64,000 nt of DNA. Origin: Clostridia bacterium. GTDB taxonomy: Bacteria > Bacillota > Clostridia > UBA1381. Of this stretch, positions 37,714-48,248 are shown piece by piece (the stretch's first letter is position 1; every line of letters begins with the position of its first letter). Both the position numbers and the translations under genes were made by a program. The notes under the pieces were generated by a model. The model did not search any database. It was given only the letters and a program-made list of their open reading frames with translations, and had not been told where the DNA came from. The stretch covers positions 1 through 64,000 of the forward strand of contig JAGBHE010000095.1 in NCBI GenBank assembly GCA_017935675.1. Reading direction: 5' to 3'.

Positions 37714-38421
37714 CTAAATTTTACTTCTTAAACATAGTATTGAGCCTATATCGGTTATAAATCCTTTTTTAAGCTCGATTATATTAATTCCGTGTTTTTT
37801 CAGAAAGCTATTTATTTTATCAGCATCCCTGTGATATTTCAGTTCTCCGTTCAGAAATAAATTGTTCTCAAATACGCCTGTTGCTCCGCCAAAAAAACCA
37901 TAATTCATTCCTTTGAGCTTAACATCACCTTTTGAAATTTTTAATACGTCAATACCGCTGCTTTTAAGCTTATTGTAAATACCTTCATCATCAGTGATTG
38001 CTGAGTTATCTTCAAATTCGCAAATGCTGCATTTAGAATATCCCTGATTAACATTTATACGTTTTGAAAATTTCTGTTCGATTACAGCAAGCGTTATTTT
38101 ATCAGTATATCTGAAATTATGCACAGCAGTATTTCCAAAGCATGCTGCATTGTAGCAAACATCATAAGGATACTCAGCTGCGGGCTCAGAAATCCCGCAG
38201 CTGAGCTTAAAGCCTCTCAATAAGCTTTTATAGTACTCATAATCAGACGGACATACAACAATTTCATCAGACTTGATTCTGCATATACTTATGTCAGGAT
38301 GACCGCAGACAGCTTCATATGTGCTTTTTTTATTTGTTTTTACAATATTTTCAAAATATCCAGATAAGCTATTTAATGTCTCTGCAGCTGTTCTATAATC
38401 GACAATTACAAAATTTGACAT
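37714..38421 (-). CDS. DUF6873-like conserved hypothetical protein
   Basis: I assign this 235-residue protein tentatively to the DUF6873 (GME-fold) group on overall pattern: short repeats of a small hydrophobic strand plus a conserved motif, for example GHPDISICRIKSDEIVV, GYSKCSICEFEDN and GFFGGATGVFENNLFLNG. GME-fold relatives include guanidino-group enzymes, but no catalytic Cys can be named. Its start codon overlaps the esterase stop by one base (TAATG), so the two are translationally coupled. Confidence 0.65.
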   Translation of the reverse strand: MSNFVIVDYRTAAETLNSLSGYFENIVKTNKKSTYEAVCGHPDISICRIKSDEIVVCPSDYEYYKSLLRGFKLSCGISEPAAEYPYDVCYNAACFGNTAVHNFRYTDKITLAVIEQKFSKRINVNQGYSKCSICEFEDNSAITDDEGIYNKLKSSGIDVLKISKGDVKLKGMNYGFFGGATGVFENNLFLNGELKYHRDADKINSFLKKHGINIIELKKGFITDIGSILCLRSKI

Positions 38422-39377
38422 TATTTCTCCAGCAGCCATCTCATTACAATATCGTCAACCTCCGGCAGTCCTTCATGTCCGAAATCATGGTAAAAGGTTA
38501 CTTCCTTGTGTGATGTAATTTTATTAAAGGCCGCAAATTGAGTTGACGGAGGGCAAACGTTATCCATAAGACCGGTAAACATTTTTACGTCTGCTTTTAT
38601 TCTTTTTGTTATATTCTGAATGTCTATGTAACCAAGCAATTCAAAAATTTCATCTTCTTTTTCGTGCCTGGGGTCAAATTTTCTGAAATATTCCTTAAGC
38701 TCAACATAGGCTCTTTCTGCAAGATCCATTTCCCAGACTCGCTTATAATCGGACAAGAAGGGATAGCACGACGCTGCTTTATAAATAGACGGTTCCAGTG
38801 AGGCGCATGCAAGCGTCAGTGCTCCTCCCTGCGAGCCTCCGAAAGCAGCTACTCGTTTTTCATTGACCTCATCAAATCCCATTACTATCCGTGCCAGCTC
38901 AGCCGTATCAAGAAAAACGCTTCTGAACAAAAGCTTTTCAGGGTTATTTGAATTAAGACCTCTGATAATATGACCATGAAGTGTATTGCCGTTAACGCCT
39001 CCGACGTCCTCTGATTTTCCCGCCTGACCACGGCAGTCAAGAGCAGCAACACAAAAACCCTGTCCAACCCATGAAAGCAGCCACGTCCAATCCGGTGATT
39101 TACCTGAATATCCGTGAAAATGAAGCAACGCATCAGCAGGCTCTGTTATATTTTTCGGGCGTGCATATTTTGCAAATACTCTTGCACCGCCAATGCCTGT
39201 AAAATAAAGCTCAAAGCATTCTGCATTCGGATAATCGTAAACTTTTTTCAAACTGATATCCGGGTCAATTTTTTTCATTTCAGCTATTGAATTATCCCAG
39301 AATTCATCAATGTCCTTTGGGCATGGGCTGATGCCGTTATAGTTTTTTAATTCACTTGGTTTTAAATCTAATAACAT
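38421..39377 (-). CDS. Acetyl xylan esterase / cephalosporin-C deacetylase (CE7)
   Basis: This 318-residue alpha/beta hydrolase deacetylates xylo-oligosaccharides or related acetylated sugars inside the cell. It has HFHGYSGKSPDW (oxyanion region), LDCRGQAGKSED, the nucleophile elbow GGSQGGALT, FTGLMDNVCPPST with the acid Asp and FGHEGLPE with the catalytic His. Family length is normal and no signal peptide is present. It lies 33 bases after pyrF and could receive read-through from the pyr operon. Confidence 0.9.
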   Translation of the reverse strand: MLLDLKPSELKNYNGISPCPKDIDEFWDNSIAEMKKIDPDISLKKVYDYPNAECFELYFTGIGGARVFAKYARPKNITEPADALLHFHGYSGKSPDWTWLLSWVGQGFCVAALDCRGQAGKSEDVGGVNGNTLHGHIIRGLNSNNPEKLLFRSVFLDTAELARIVMGFDEVNEKRVAAFGGSQGGALTLACASLEPSIYKAASCYPFLSDYKRVWEMDLAERAYVELKEYFRKFDPRHEKEDEIFELLGYIDIQNITKRIKADVKMFTGLMDNVCPPSTQFAAFNKITSHKEVTFYHDFGHEGLPEVDDIVMRWLLEK

Positions 39378-39410
39378 AATAAAACTCCCTTTAAAATTTT
39401 TGATTTTTTC

Positions 39411-40109
39411 TTACTCTGCAAATTCTCTGACGCATCTTTCATATGCCGTGACAGGATTTTCTGCTGCAGTAATCGGTCTTCCCACAACAATATAATCAGA
39501 ACCTAATTCTTTTGCTTTTGCAGGTGTGGTAATTCTTACCTGGTCACCAATGTCTCCGCCTTCAAAACGTACTCCGGGTGTTACTGTCAGAAAACTTTCG
39601 CCGCATACAGACTTAACCTTTCCTGCCTCAAGGGGCGAACAAACAACACCGTCAAGACCTGATTCCATAGCGTTGTGCGCATAATGCATAACAACCTTGT
39701 CAAGGCTTTCGTTTATAAGCAAATCTGTTTTCATCCTCTCCTCGCTTGTAGAGGTCAGCTGTGTTACAGCAATCAGCAGCGGACGTGTTCCATCAGGTCG
39801 CGTCAGCCCCTCAATTGCCGCTTCCATCATTGCTTTTGTACCAAAAGCGTGAAGGTTACACATATCAATATCAAGGCTGCTCAGTACCTTCATAGTCTTT
39901 TTTACTGTGTTGGGTATATCACAAAGCTTTAAATCAAGAAAGATTTTATGCCCCATTTGCTTTATTTCTCTTACCATTTCTGCGCCCTCAGCATAGAACA
40001 GCTCCATACCTATTTTTACAAAAGGTTTTTTATCCTTAAATTTATTAAGGAAATCAATTGTCTGTTGTCTGCTGCTGAAATCACATGCAATAATAACATC
40101 CTTACCCAT
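39411..40109 (-). CDS. pyrF: Orotidine 5'-phosphate decarboxylase
   Basis: PyrF converts OMP to UMP, the last step of UMP synthesis. The 232-residue protein begins VIIACDFSS and carries the catalytic Lys/Asp motif FLDLKLCDIPNTV, VTQLTSTSEE, VCSPLEAG, VTPGVRFEG and the phosphate-binding IVVGRPITAAENP. It is the last pyr gene, 12 bases after pyrD. Confidence 0.95.
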   Translation of the reverse strand: MGKDVIIACDFSSRQQTIDFLNKFKDKKPFVKIGMELFYAEGAEMVREIKQMGHKIFLDLKLCDIPNTVKKTMKVLSSLDIDMCNLHAFGTKAMMEAAIEGLTRPDGTRPLLIAVTQLTSTSEERMKTDLLINESLDKVVMHYAHNAMESGLDGVVCSPLEAGKVKSVCGESFLTVTPGVRFEGGDIGDQVRITTPAKAKELGSDYIVVGRPITAAENPVTAYERCVREFAE

Positions 40110-40121
40110 AAAAATACCTCC

Positions 40122-41033
40122 TTAATGAGCCATACCGATAATATCGGTAAGTCTGCTTATATTATACTTCTTCATAACCTGCGGCAGATTGTTTATTATA
40201 TCCCGGCAAGCGTACGGATTAATAAGATTTGCCGCTCCAACCTGTACCGCCGACGCGCCTGCAAGCATCATTTCAATAACATCATCAGCCGTCAAGACAC
40301 CTCCCATACCGATAACAGGAATTTTTACGGCTTCATATACCTGATATACCATTCTGAGAGCAACCGGGAATATAGCCTCTCCTGAAAAGCCGCCCATTTT
40401 ATTTGCAATTACGGGTCTTTTGGTTTTCAAATCAATTCTCATGCCGAGCAGAGTATTAATAAGACTTATTCCGTCTGCTCCTCCCTCTTCGCACGCAGCC
40501 GCAATTGCAGCGATATCGGTCACATTGGGGCTTAGCTTAACAAAAACAGGCTTTGTTGTTACGGCTTTTACAGCTTTTGTCACTTCATAAGCGCTTTTCG
40601 TATCTGTACCGAAGCTCATTCCTCCGTTGTGCACATTGGGGCAGCTGATGTTTACCTCAATTATCCCTACCTGTTCCTCTGCATCGATTTTTTTACAGCA
40701 ATATACATACTCATCAACAGAAAAACCGCTGATATTTGCTATTACTTTTTTATCAAAGCATTTCTTAAGCTTCGGCAGTTCTTCACTGATAACCTTATCA
40801 ATTCCCGGATTTTGCAGTCCGACAGAGTTTATAAGCCCCCTTGTACATTCCGCTATCCGCGGCGTGGGATTTCCGAATCTCGGTTCCTTTGTTGTGCCTT
40901 TAAAGGAAAAGCTTCCGAGAATATTTATATCATAAAGCTCGGCAAATTCATAGCCGAATCCAAAGGTTCCGCTTGCCGGTATAACCGGATTATCAAGCTT
41001 TAAGCCGCAAAGCTCAACAGTTGTATCTACCAT
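40122..41033 (-). CDS. pyrD: Dihydroorotate dehydrogenase (NAD-type, catalytic subunit)
   Basis: The FMN subunit of the class 1B dihydroorotate dehydrogenase, which works with PyrK and uses NAD+. The 303-residue protein shows PASGTFGFGYEF, FKGTTKEPRFGNPTPR, the active-site cysteine in NISCPNVHNGG, VKLSPNVTDI, and the FMN-binding GMGGVLTADDVIEM. It overlaps pyrK by 7 bases. Confidence 0.95.
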   Translation of the reverse strand: MVDTTVELCGLKLDNPVIPASGTFGFGYEFAELYDINILGSFSFKGTTKEPRFGNPTPRIAECTRGLINSVGLQNPGIDKVISEELPKLKKCFDKKVIANISGFSVDEYVYCCKKIDAEEQVGIIEVNISCPNVHNGGMSFGTDTKSAYEVTKAVKAVTTKPVFVKLSPNVTDIAAIAAACEEGGADGISLINTLLGMRIDLKTKRPVIANKMGGFSGEAIFPVALRMVYQVYEAVKIPVIGMGGVLTADDVIEMMLAGASAVQVGAANLINPYACRDIINNLPQVMKKYNISRLTDIIGMAH

Positions 41034-41752
41034 ATTATTTCCTCCTTAAGAAGAACAGGTCCGTCCTTGCATATGCGTTTTGAACCATATTTTGTTTTGC
41101 AGCTGCAGCCCATACATGCGCCGAAGCCGCAGCCCATGCGTTCCTCAAAGCTGTATTCACCCGGAACCGATACCGCATTGTACAAAGCCCTCAGCATTGG
41201 TTCGGGGCCGCAGGCGTAGGTGTAATCATACCCGTTAAGCTTCGAAATAACATCTGTAACAAAGCCCTTTTCGCCAAAGCTGCCGTCAGCTGTTGAAATA
41301 TAAACCCTATCCGAGAGCGCTCTGAATTCTTCTGCATAAAACATATCCTCGCTGCTGTTAAAACCGAGAACAACCACAGGATTTTTCAGCTTCTTTGCAA
41401 GAGCATAAAGGGGCGGAACGCCGACGCCGCCTCCGACAAGAAGGGGTTTTTTCGCATTATTGTTCACAGAAAATCCATTTCCGAGACCTGTCATAACGTC
41501 GTGCAGGACTTCGCCCTCAAACATTTCGGATAATTTTTCAGTTCCCTTGCCCACTACCTTATAAATTATTGTCACAACACCTTCATCATAGTCACATACC
41601 GAAATCGGTCTTCTAAGATAAAGCCCTGAGATTGCAATATTTATAAATTGTCCCGGTTTAGTGATATTATCTGTGTCTCCGGATAATATCATTTTAAAAA
41701 CATCCTTTGCTATTTTCCGGTTTTCAATAATTTTAAAATCTGAAATTTTCAA
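41027..41752 (-). CDS. pyrK: Dihydroorotate dehydrogenase electron transfer subunit
   Basis: PyrK carries FAD and a [2Fe-2S] cluster and passes electrons from PyrD to NAD+. The 241-residue protein has the FAD motif LRRPISVCDY, the NAD-binding GGGVGVPPLYALAKKL, and the cluster cysteines in MGCGFGACMGCSCKT and RICKDGPV. I start at TTG 41752, six bases after GGAGG (MKISDFKIIENRK); the longer frame upstream has no family support. Confidence 0.93.
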   Translation of the reverse strand: MKISDFKIIENRKIAKDVFKMILSGDTDNITKPGQFINIAISGLYLRRPISVCDYDEGVVTIIYKVVGKGTEKLSEMFEGEVLHDVMTGLGNGFSVNNNAKKPLLVGGGVGVPPLYALAKKLKNPVVVLGFNSSEDMFYAEEFRALSDRVYISTADGSFGEKGFVTDVISKLNGYDYTYACGPEPMLRALYNAVSVPGEYSFEERMGCGFGACMGCSCKTKYGSKRICKDGPVLLKEEIIW

Positions 41753-41801
41753 ACTGAACCTCCGCTCTTTCCGTACCCCTGTTGGGTCGGAATATTTTTC
41801 C

Positions 41802-44800
41802 TTACTCCGCATCTATTGTCGAAATGCAGAAGGTGGTTTCCTCAAGAACGTCAAGGAGTACATTCACAGTATCAAGTGCCGTAAACATTGTAACATTGTT
41901 TTCAACAGCGCATCTTCTGATCATATATCCGTCTGTTTCATCATGGGCAGAATTAATATCACGTGTATTAATTACGTAATTAACAAAACCCTTTCTGATT
42001 GAATCGAGTATTTCCTCGCTTCCGTCACTGAGCTTTGACCTTACCCGCGTACGAATACCATGCTCTTTAAGGAATGCAGCCGTTCCGGAGGTGGCTTCAA
42101 TATTAAAGCCGAGGTTATAAAACCTTCTTATAAGCTTAAGCGCCTCAGGCTTATCCTTGTCCGCCACGGTAACAAGAATTGTTCCATAGTTTGTAACATT
42201 CATGCCTGATGCCTTGAGAGCCTTATAAAGCGCGCGTGTCAGTTTTTTATCGTAGCCTATAGCCTCGCCGGTAGATTTCATTTCCGGTGAAAGATAGGCG
42301 TCAAGACCGCGTATTTTAGAAAATGAAAATGCAGGAGCCTTAACATACCAGCGTTCCTTCTCCTTAGGATAAAGCTCAGTGTAGCCCTGCTCCTTAAGGG
42401 ATTTACCGAGTATTGCAAGAGTGGCAATATCAGCAAGCTGATAGCCTGTTGCCTTTGAAAGAAAAGGAACAGTTCTTGAAGAACGCGGATTTACCTCAAT
42501 TACGAAAACATTTTCATTCTTATCAACAATAAACTGAATATTGTAAAGCCCTATAATTCCGATGCCCAATCCAAGGCGCTTCGTGTAATCAAGAATAGTA
42601 TCCTTTGCTTTTTGCGAAACACTGAAGGTCGGATAAACACTTATACTGTCTCCGGAATGAATGCCTGTTCTTTCAACATGCTCCATAATTCCCGGAACAA
42701 ATACATCCGTGCCGTCGCATACAGCATCAACTTCAAGCTCCTTGCCTTCTACATACTTATCAACAAGCACCGGCTTGTCCTCATCAATCTCAACAGCATC
42801 TTTGAGATATCTGCGAAGCCCGTCAACGTTTGATACAATCTGCATGGCGCGTCCGCCGAGAACATAGCTCGGACGAACAAGGACAGGATATCCTATTTCC
42901 TCGGCAGCTTTGATTCCGTCATCTATATTTGTAACGGCTCTGCCGTTTGGCTGCGGAATCTGAAGGTCTTCCATAATTTTTTCAAAGGAATCACGGTTTT
43001 CGGCTCTTTCAATTCCTTCAAAGTCAGTACCAATAATTTTAACGCCGCGCTTCATAAGCGGTTCTGCAAGATTTATGGCTGTCTGACCGCCCAATGACGC
43101 TATTACGCCTATAGGATTTTCAAGATGAATAATATTCATTACATCCTCGGTTGTCAGCGGCTCAAAGTAAAGCTTATCACTTGTTGTGTAATCTGTAGAA
43201 ACAGTTTCAGGATTATTGTTTATTATAATAGACTCATACCCGTATTCTTTTATTGTTTTTACAGCATGAACAGTTGAATAGTCAAACTCTACTCCCTGCC
43301 CTATTCGTATCGGACCCGAACCGAGAACTATAATCTTTTTCTTATCACTTACAATTGATTCAATTTCATCCTCATAGGTTGAGTAGAAGTATGGGATATA
43401 GCTTTCAAATTCGCTTGCACATGTATCAATCATCTTATAAACCGGGAATATATTATTTTCAACGCGCTTATTATATATATCGTCTTCATTCATTTTCCAT
43501 AAATGAGCGATGTATTTATCAGAAAATCCCATTTTCTTCGCCTCACGAAGAAGATGAATATCATCTATATTAGCTTCAAGCTCACGTTCAAAATCAACAA
43601 TATTTTTTATCTTGTCAAGGAAAAGCATATCAATCTGTGTAATATTGCAGATTCTGCTGTGGTCAACGCCAAGCCACATAAGCTGAGCAATTGCATATAT
43701 ACGGTCGTCTGTTCCCTCAGCTATATATTCAAGCAAATCGTCAACGCTCATTTTACTTTGGTCAAACTTTGACATATATAAATGGCATACTCCGATTTCA
43801 AGAGAACGTGTTGCCTTAAGAAGACTTTCTTCAATGGTGCGCCCAACACTCATAACCTCGCCTGTTGCCTTCATCTGGGTACTGAGCTTGTTTGAAGCCT
43901 GAGCAAATTTATCAAACGGGAATCTCGGCATCTTTGTTACAACATAATCAAGCGTAGGCTCAAAGGATGCCGGTGTGTTGGCAATTTGTATTTCATCAAG
44001 AGTCATGCCGACAGCTATCTTTGCTGAAACTCTTGCAATCGGGTATCCGCTCGCCTTTGAAGCAAGTGCCGAAGACCTTGATACTCGAGGATTAACCTCA
44101 ATAACGTAGTACTGGAATGACTGCGGGTCAAGAGCAAACTGAACATTGCAGCCGCCTTCTATTTTTAATGCGCGGATTATTTTAAGTGCGCTGTTTCTCA
44201 GCATATGATACTCTTTATTTGTCAGAGTCTGGCTCGGTGCAACAACTATCGAATCACCTGTGTGAATGCCGACAGGATCAATGTTTTCCATGTTACATAT
44301 TGTTATTGCAGTATCGTTTTTATCACGCATTACCTCATACTCGATTTCCTTGTAGCCTTTTATGCTTTTTTCAACAAGAACCTGAGATACAGGAGAAAGC
44401 TTAAGCGCGTTTTTCATTATGTCACGGAATTCTTCTTCATTATCGGCAAAGCCACCGCCGGTGCCGCCAAGGGTAAAAGCAGGGCGAAGAACAACCGGAT
44501 ATCCTATTTTCTCGGCAGCCTTTATTCCCTCATCCATACTGTGCGTAATGATTGAAGGCAAAACAGGCTCACCAAGCTCTTCGCAAAGCTCCTTGAAAAG
44601 TTCTCTGTCCTCTGCTCTTTCAATGCTTTCACTGCTTGTCCCGAGAAGCTCTACCTGACATTCGCTGAGAACTCCTTTTTTATCAAGCTGCATGGCAAGA
44701 TTAAGTCCTGTCTGTCCTCCTATGCCGGGGACGATGGCGTCCGGACGCTCATACCTAAGTACTTTTGCAGCATATTCAAGAGTCAGAGGCTCCATATATA

Positions 44801-44990
44801 CCTTGTCAGCTATGGTTGTATCAGTCATGATAGTTGCAGGATTTGAGTTCATGAGGACAACCTCATAGCCTTCCTCCTTAAGAGCAAGACACGCCTGAGT
44901 CCCTGCATAGTCAAATTCTGCGGCTTGTCCTATTATAATCGGTCCTGATCCTATCACGAGTATTTTCTTTAAGTCAGTTCTTTTAGGCAT
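41802..44990 (-). CDS. carB: Carbamoyl-phosphate synthase large subunit
   Basis: CarB makes carbamoyl phosphate from bicarbonate, ammonia and two ATP. The 1062-residue protein has two ATP-grasp halves: the N-terminal carboxyphosphate half ([48 protein letters not shown]) and the carbamoyl-phosphate half ([43 protein letters not shown]), followed by an MGS-like allosteric domain. It overlaps carA by 8 bases. Confidence 0.97.
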   Translation of the reverse strand: MPKRTDLKKILVIGSGPIIIGQAAEFDYAGTQACLALKEEGYEVVLMNSNPATIMTDTTIADKVYMEPLTLEYAAKVLRYERPDAIVPGIGGQTGLNLAMQLDKKGVLSECQVELLGTSSESIERAEDRELFKELCEELGEPVLPSIITHSMDEGIKAAEKIGYPVVLRPAFTLGGTGGGFADNEEEFRDIMKNALKLSPVSQVLVEKSIKGYKEIEYEVMRDKNDTAITICNMENIDPVGIHTGDSIVVAPSQTLTNKEYHMLRNSALKIIRALKIEGGCNVQFALDPQSFQYYVIEVNPRVSRSSALASKASGYPIARVSAKIAVGMTLDEIQIANTPASFEPTLDYVVTKMPRFPFDKFAQASNKLSTQMKATGEVMSVGRTIEESLLKATRSLEIGVCHLYMSKFDQSKMSVDDLLEYIAEGTDDRIYAIAQLMWLGVDHSRICNITQIDMLFLDKIKNIVDFERELEANIDDIHLLREAKKMGFSDKYIAHLWKMNEDDIYNKRVENNIFPVYKMIDTCASEFESYIPYFYSTYEDEIESIVSDKKKIIVLGSGPIRIGQGVEFDYSTVHAVKTIKEYGYESIIINNNPETVSTDYTTSDKLYFEPLTTEDVMNIIHLENPIGVIASLGGQTAINLAEPLMKRGVKIIGTDFEGIERAENRDSFEKIMEDLQIPQPNGRAVTNIDDGIKAAEEIGYPVLVRPSYVLGGRAMQIVSNVDGLRRYLKDAVEIDEDKPVLVDKYVEGKELEVDAVCDGTDVFVPGIMEHVERTGIHSGDSISVYPTFSVSQKAKDTILDYTKRLGLGIGIIGLYNIQFIVDKNENVFVIEVNPRSSRTVPFLSKATGYQLADIATLAILGKSLKEQGYTELYPKEKERWYVKAPAFSFSKIRGLDAYLSPEMKSTGEAIGYDKKLTRALYKALKASGMNVTNYGTILVTVADKDKPEALKLIRRFYNLGFNIEATSGTAAFLKEHGIRTRVRSKLSDGSEEILDSIRKGFVNYVINTRDINSAHDETDGYMIRRCAVENNVTMFTALDTVNVLLDVLEETTFCISTIDAE

Positions 44991-46080
44991 TTGCCTCTAC
45001 CCCCTTCATAATATCAATAAAGCGGTCAAAAAGATATCCACTGTCCTCAGGCCCGGGCGCGCTTTCCGGATGATACTGCACACTGAATATCTTATCAGCC
45101 GTACACTCAACGCCTTCAACGGTATTATCAAGGATATTCATATGCGTTATTTCAAGCCCTGTTCCCCGAACAGACTCAGGATCAACAGCATAGCTATGAT
45201 TCTGGCTTGTTATTTCAATTTTGCCGTTTAAAAGGTTCTTAACAGGATGATTTCCTCCCCTGTGACCGAATTTAAGCTTATATGTTTTTGCACCATAGGC
45301 AAGTGAAATAAGCTGATGTCCAAGACAAATGCCGAAAATAGGATACTTGCCTCTCAGCTTTTTTACTGTTTCAATAACCGGTGTCACGTCCTCAGGGTCG
45401 CCGGGACCGTTTGACAGGAATACTCCGTCAGGCTTCATAAAATCAATTTCTTCCGCAGTTGTATTGTAAGGTACAATAGTAACATTGCAGCCTCTGCTGT
45501 TAAGACTTCTGATAATATTAAGCTTTATTCCGCAATCAACAGCGACAACATTAAATTTATGGCTTGAGGTTCTTGAATACCAGCGTTTTTTACAGCTGAC
45601 AACAGAAACTGCGTCATGCTTCAGAGGTGTTGCATTGATTATTTCCATAGCCTCAGATATGGGCTTGTCTATATCACATATAATCACCTTCTGGCTTCCC
45701 TCATCCCTTATAACGCGGGTCAGCTTTCTTGTGTCAACACCGTAAATTCCCGGTATGCCGTTTTCCTCCAGTACCTCAGACAAGGTTTTTGTGTATCTGA
45801 AATTACTTGGCATATCGTTATATTCACGCACTATCATTCCGCCTATAGTAGGAGTTTTTGTTTCGTAATCATCATCCGTAATGCCGTAATTTCCAATCAG
45901 CGGATACGTCATAACAACCATCTGATAAGTATATGACGGATCGGATACGATTTCCTGATATCCCACCATGGAAGTGTTAAAAACAATTTCACATACTCTT
46001 TCGGTTTTAAATCCAAAGCTGTACCCCGGATATTCAGTTCCGTTTTCCAGAACAATTTTTACATCATATTTTCTTGCCAC
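44983..46080 (-). CDS. carA: Carbamoyl-phosphate synthase small subunit
   Basis: The glutaminase subunit that supplies ammonia to CarB. The 365-residue protein has the N-terminal small-subunit domain ([26 protein letters not shown]) and a class I amidotransferase domain with the nucleophile in [10 protein letters not shown] and the His/Glu pair in [12 protein letters not shown]. It starts at GTG 46080 after AAGGGGGA, overlapping the end of pyrC by 22 bases. Confidence 0.96.
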   Translation of the reverse strand: MARKYDVKIVLENGTEYPGYSFGFKTERVCEIVFNTSMVGYQEIVSDPSYTYQMVVMTYPLIGNYGITDDDYETKTPTIGGMIVREYNDMPSNFRYTKTLSEVLEENGIPGIYGVDTRKLTRVIRDEGSQKVIICDIDKPISEAMEIINATPLKHDAVSVVSCKKRWYSRTSSHKFNVVAVDCGIKLNIIRSLNSRGCNVTIVPYNTTAEEIDFMKPDGVFLSNGPGDPEDVTPVIETVKKLRGKYPIFGICLGHQLISLAYGAKTYKLKFGHRGGNHPVKNLLNGKIEITSQNHSYAVDPESVRGTGLEITHMNILDNTVEGVECTADKIFSVQYHPESAPGPEDSGYLFDRFIDIMKGVEANA

Positions 46081-47312
46081 ACTAATTCCCCCTTATAGAA
46101 TGTCATCAAGCATTTCCCGAACACTTCCAAACCCGCAAACGGAGATGAGCGTCCTTTTGATTTGAACAATCCGGGATCAATTTTATATTTTTTGTTTAAA
46201 TCAAATACCGTAAAGCTTCCTGTGTTAAAGCTGCTGTCTATGCAAAATCTTTTTTTGGGGCTTACGTGCATCAGTCTGATAAGCTCAGACATATTAATGA
46301 TACCTGTTTTTACAAGCCCGGTATATAAAACCGGAAAAGCAGTTTCCAGACCGACAACACCCATAGCGCTTCCTGACAGTCCGCGTGATTTTTCCTCCTC
46401 GGAATGAGGCGCGTGATCTGTTGCAATCATATCAATTGTCCCGTCCTTGATACCGTCAATAAGCGCCATTCTGTCTTCCTCGCTTCGAAGAGGCGGATTC
46501 ATTTTGAATCTGCCGTCCTCAAGGATATCCTTATCACTCAGAAGAAGATAATGCGGTCCTGTTTCACAAGTAATATCAAGGCCCTCAGCCTTTGCCTTGC
46601 GAATAAGCTCAACACTTTCTTTTGTTGAAACGTGGCAGACATGGTAGCCCGCTCCCGTTTCCCTGATAAGAGCAATATCTCTTGCAATCTGTGAAAATTC
46701 ACTCTCTGAGCTTATTCCTTTATGACCGTGAGCTGCGGCATAAGCACCATCATGGATATATCCCCCGTTCAGGAGAGAGTTATTTTCACAATGCGCAGCT
46801 ATAAGCTTATTCAGCTCACGTGATTTTTTCATGGCAAGAAGCATTATTTCATCATTCTGTACTCCGCGTCCATCATCTGAAAAAGCAACAACTCTTTGTG
46901 CCAATGCCTCCATATCCGAAAGCTCGGCACCGTTTTCACCCTTTGTAATCGAGCCGTAAGGATGAACACCGACAACTGCACTCTCTTTTATAATTGCCTC
47001 CTGCTTCGCAAGATTTTCAGCCGAATCCGGCACAGGCTTCAGATTAGGCATTGTACATACATCTGTATATCCTCCGGCTGCTGCTGCCATGCTTCCCGTT
47101 TTGATTGTTTCCTTGTATGAAAAACCCGGTTCCCTGAAATGTACATGTACATCTATGAAACCGGGCAAAACGCAAAGACCAGACGCGTCAATTATATCAG
47201 CATCGCTATTACCAAAAACGCCAAAAGACGCTGCTTCTCCACATACAGAAACATCGCCGCTTTTAAATTTTTCACCGTCAAAAAAATCAGCATTTTTCAG
47301 AATGTATTTCAT
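46059..47312 (-). CDS. pyrC: Dihydroorotase
   Basis: PyrC closes carbamoyl aspartate to dihydroorotate. The 417-residue type I dihydroorotase has the metal motif DVHVHFREPG, TMPNLKPVPDS, AHCENNSL, the zinc His in HVSTKESVELI, TCETGPHYLLL, and the catalytic ATDHAPHSEEEK. It is the first gene of the pyr operon. ATG 47312 follows GGAGG, consistent with initiation after the attenuator leader. pyrB and pyrE are not in the window. Confidence 0.95.
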   Translation of the reverse strand: MKYILKNADFFDGEKFKSGDVSVCGEAASFGVFGNSDADIIDASGLCVLPGFIDVHVHFREPGFSYKETIKTGSMAAAAGGYTDVCTMPNLKPVPDSAENLAKQEAIIKESAVVGVHPYGSITKGENGAELSDMEALAQRVVAFSDDGRGVQNDEIMLLAMKKSRELNKLIAAHCENNSLLNGGYIHDGAYAAAHGHKGISSESEFSQIARDIALIRETGAGYHVCHVSTKESVELIRKAKAEGLDITCETGPHYLLLSDKDILEDGRFKMNPPLRSEEDRMALIDGIKDGTIDMIATDHAPHSEEEKSRGLSGSAMGVVGLETAFPVLYTGLVKTGIINMSELIRLMHVSPKKRFCIDSSFNTGSFTVFDLNKKYKIDPGLFKSKGRSSPFAGLEVFGKCLMTFYKGELVWQENMM

Positions 47313-47343
47313 TTCTACCTCCAACAAGCGATCTAAAAAAATA

Positions 47344-47363
47344 CTCTTGCCGCACAGCAAGAG
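47344..47363 (-). terminator. Attenuator terminator of the pyr leader
   Basis: On the minus strand CTCTTGC and GCAAGAG form a stem directly followed by TATTTTTTT, about 30 bases before pyrC. It is the probable terminator of the PyrR-controlled attenuator. Confidence 0.8.
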
Positions 47364-47445
47364 CACAGGTGTTATTCATTACATTTTTCAAACAGATAAA
47401 AAACCCGTTTGAAAATGCACACAAAAAACACGGTAAAGCATCAGT

Positions 47446-47482
47446 AAATCTTGCCGGCGTCTCTGCACCGTTTTAAAGATTT
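47446..47482 (-). promoter_or_regulatory. PyrR-binding anti-antiterminator hairpin
   Basis: The minus-strand RNA folds with a lower stem AAATCTT/AAGATTT, a 5' internal bulge within TTTAAAA, an upper stem CGGTG/CGCCG and a hexaloop CAGAGA (47465-47460). The CNGNGA loop and UUUAA bulge are the known PyrR recognition features. With UMP bound, PyrR would hold this hairpin and allow the terminator at 47344-47363 to form. pyrR itself is not in the window. Confidence 0.8.
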
Positions 47483-47534
47483 TTAAACGCCCGCACAGCA
47501 TGCGGTCATATATCATTTTGTTCCTATCTGAAAC

Positions 47535-47563
47535 ATTTTACCACACAAACACAGTCATGTCAA
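47535..47563 (-). promoter_or_regulatory. Promoter of the pyr operon
   Basis: Minus strand TTGACA (47563-47558), 17 bases, TAAAAT (47540-47535). The 320 bases from 47313 to 47633 hold the pyr leader, this promoter and an AT-rich stretch before the kinase-like gene; no coding region is seen there. Confidence 0.85.
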
Positions 47564-47633
47564 TATTATTTTTTTATTTTTATACGAAAACTACAAAATT
47601 TCCTGAAGATATATGATATATATGGATTTATTT

Positions 47634-48227
47634 TCAGTTTCGATTATTTCCCGAAAAAATAATATTCCTGATTTCAGAGCTGTATTGCTCAATCGGACAG
47701 CTTGTATCAATGATACGGCATTTTGAATAGGTGCTGAGCTCATGTTCATCAAAGTCAGACTCATCCATAATAAAACGCCTGCATACCTCTTTATAATTCG
47801 GGGCAGCCTGCATGGATTCTCTGTTAATACATCTTTCAAGACGTGTTTTATCGTCAAGCTTTAAATATATGACAAATATATTTTCTTCGCCGAATTTTCG
47901 AAAAAAATATTTTAATGCTTTCTGAGTAGTTATAATAATATAATCCTTATTCCTGTCAATATCAAGATCGGCGGTGAAATAGAACCATCTTCCGTGAACC
48001 GTATCATAGAATCGTTTTTCTATTATAACGCCCTGCTTTTCCATGCTGTTCATTTCATCAAGCGTTACATAATGGTAATTGACACCCTCGGTTTCATTTT
48101 CACGCTTTGGTCTTGTGGTATACGGAATAATTTTTTTTACCTCTAAAGCGGAATCACTCAGCACATTTTCAAGAGCCGTATCCTTACCGGTTCCGCTTTT
48201 CCCTATCAGACAATAAATATATCCCAT
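47634..48227 (-). CDS. Guanylate kinase-like P-loop protein
   Basis: The 197-residue protein has a Walker A GKSGTGKDT at its N terminus, YTTRPKRENETEGVNYHYV (the guanylate-kinase GMP-binding region) and RRFIMDESDFDEHE in the lid area. The usual YGT motif after the GMP loop is replaced by HGRWFYFT, so it is a divergent relative and may not be the housekeeping Gmk. It follows nagA by 21 bases at the end of a run of minus-strand genes. Confidence 0.7.
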   Translation of the reverse strand: MGYIYCLIGKSGTGKDTALENVLSDSALEVKKIIPYTTRPKRENETEGVNYHYVTLDEMNSMEKQGVIIEKRFYDTVHGRWFYFTADLDIDRNKDYIIITTQKALKYFFRKFGEENIFVIYLKLDDKTRLERCINRESMQAAPNYKEVCRRFIMDESDFDEHELSTYSKCRIIDTSCPIEQYSSEIRNIIFSGNNRN

Positions 48228-48248
48228 TGGTTTTCTCCCAAATCTTAT

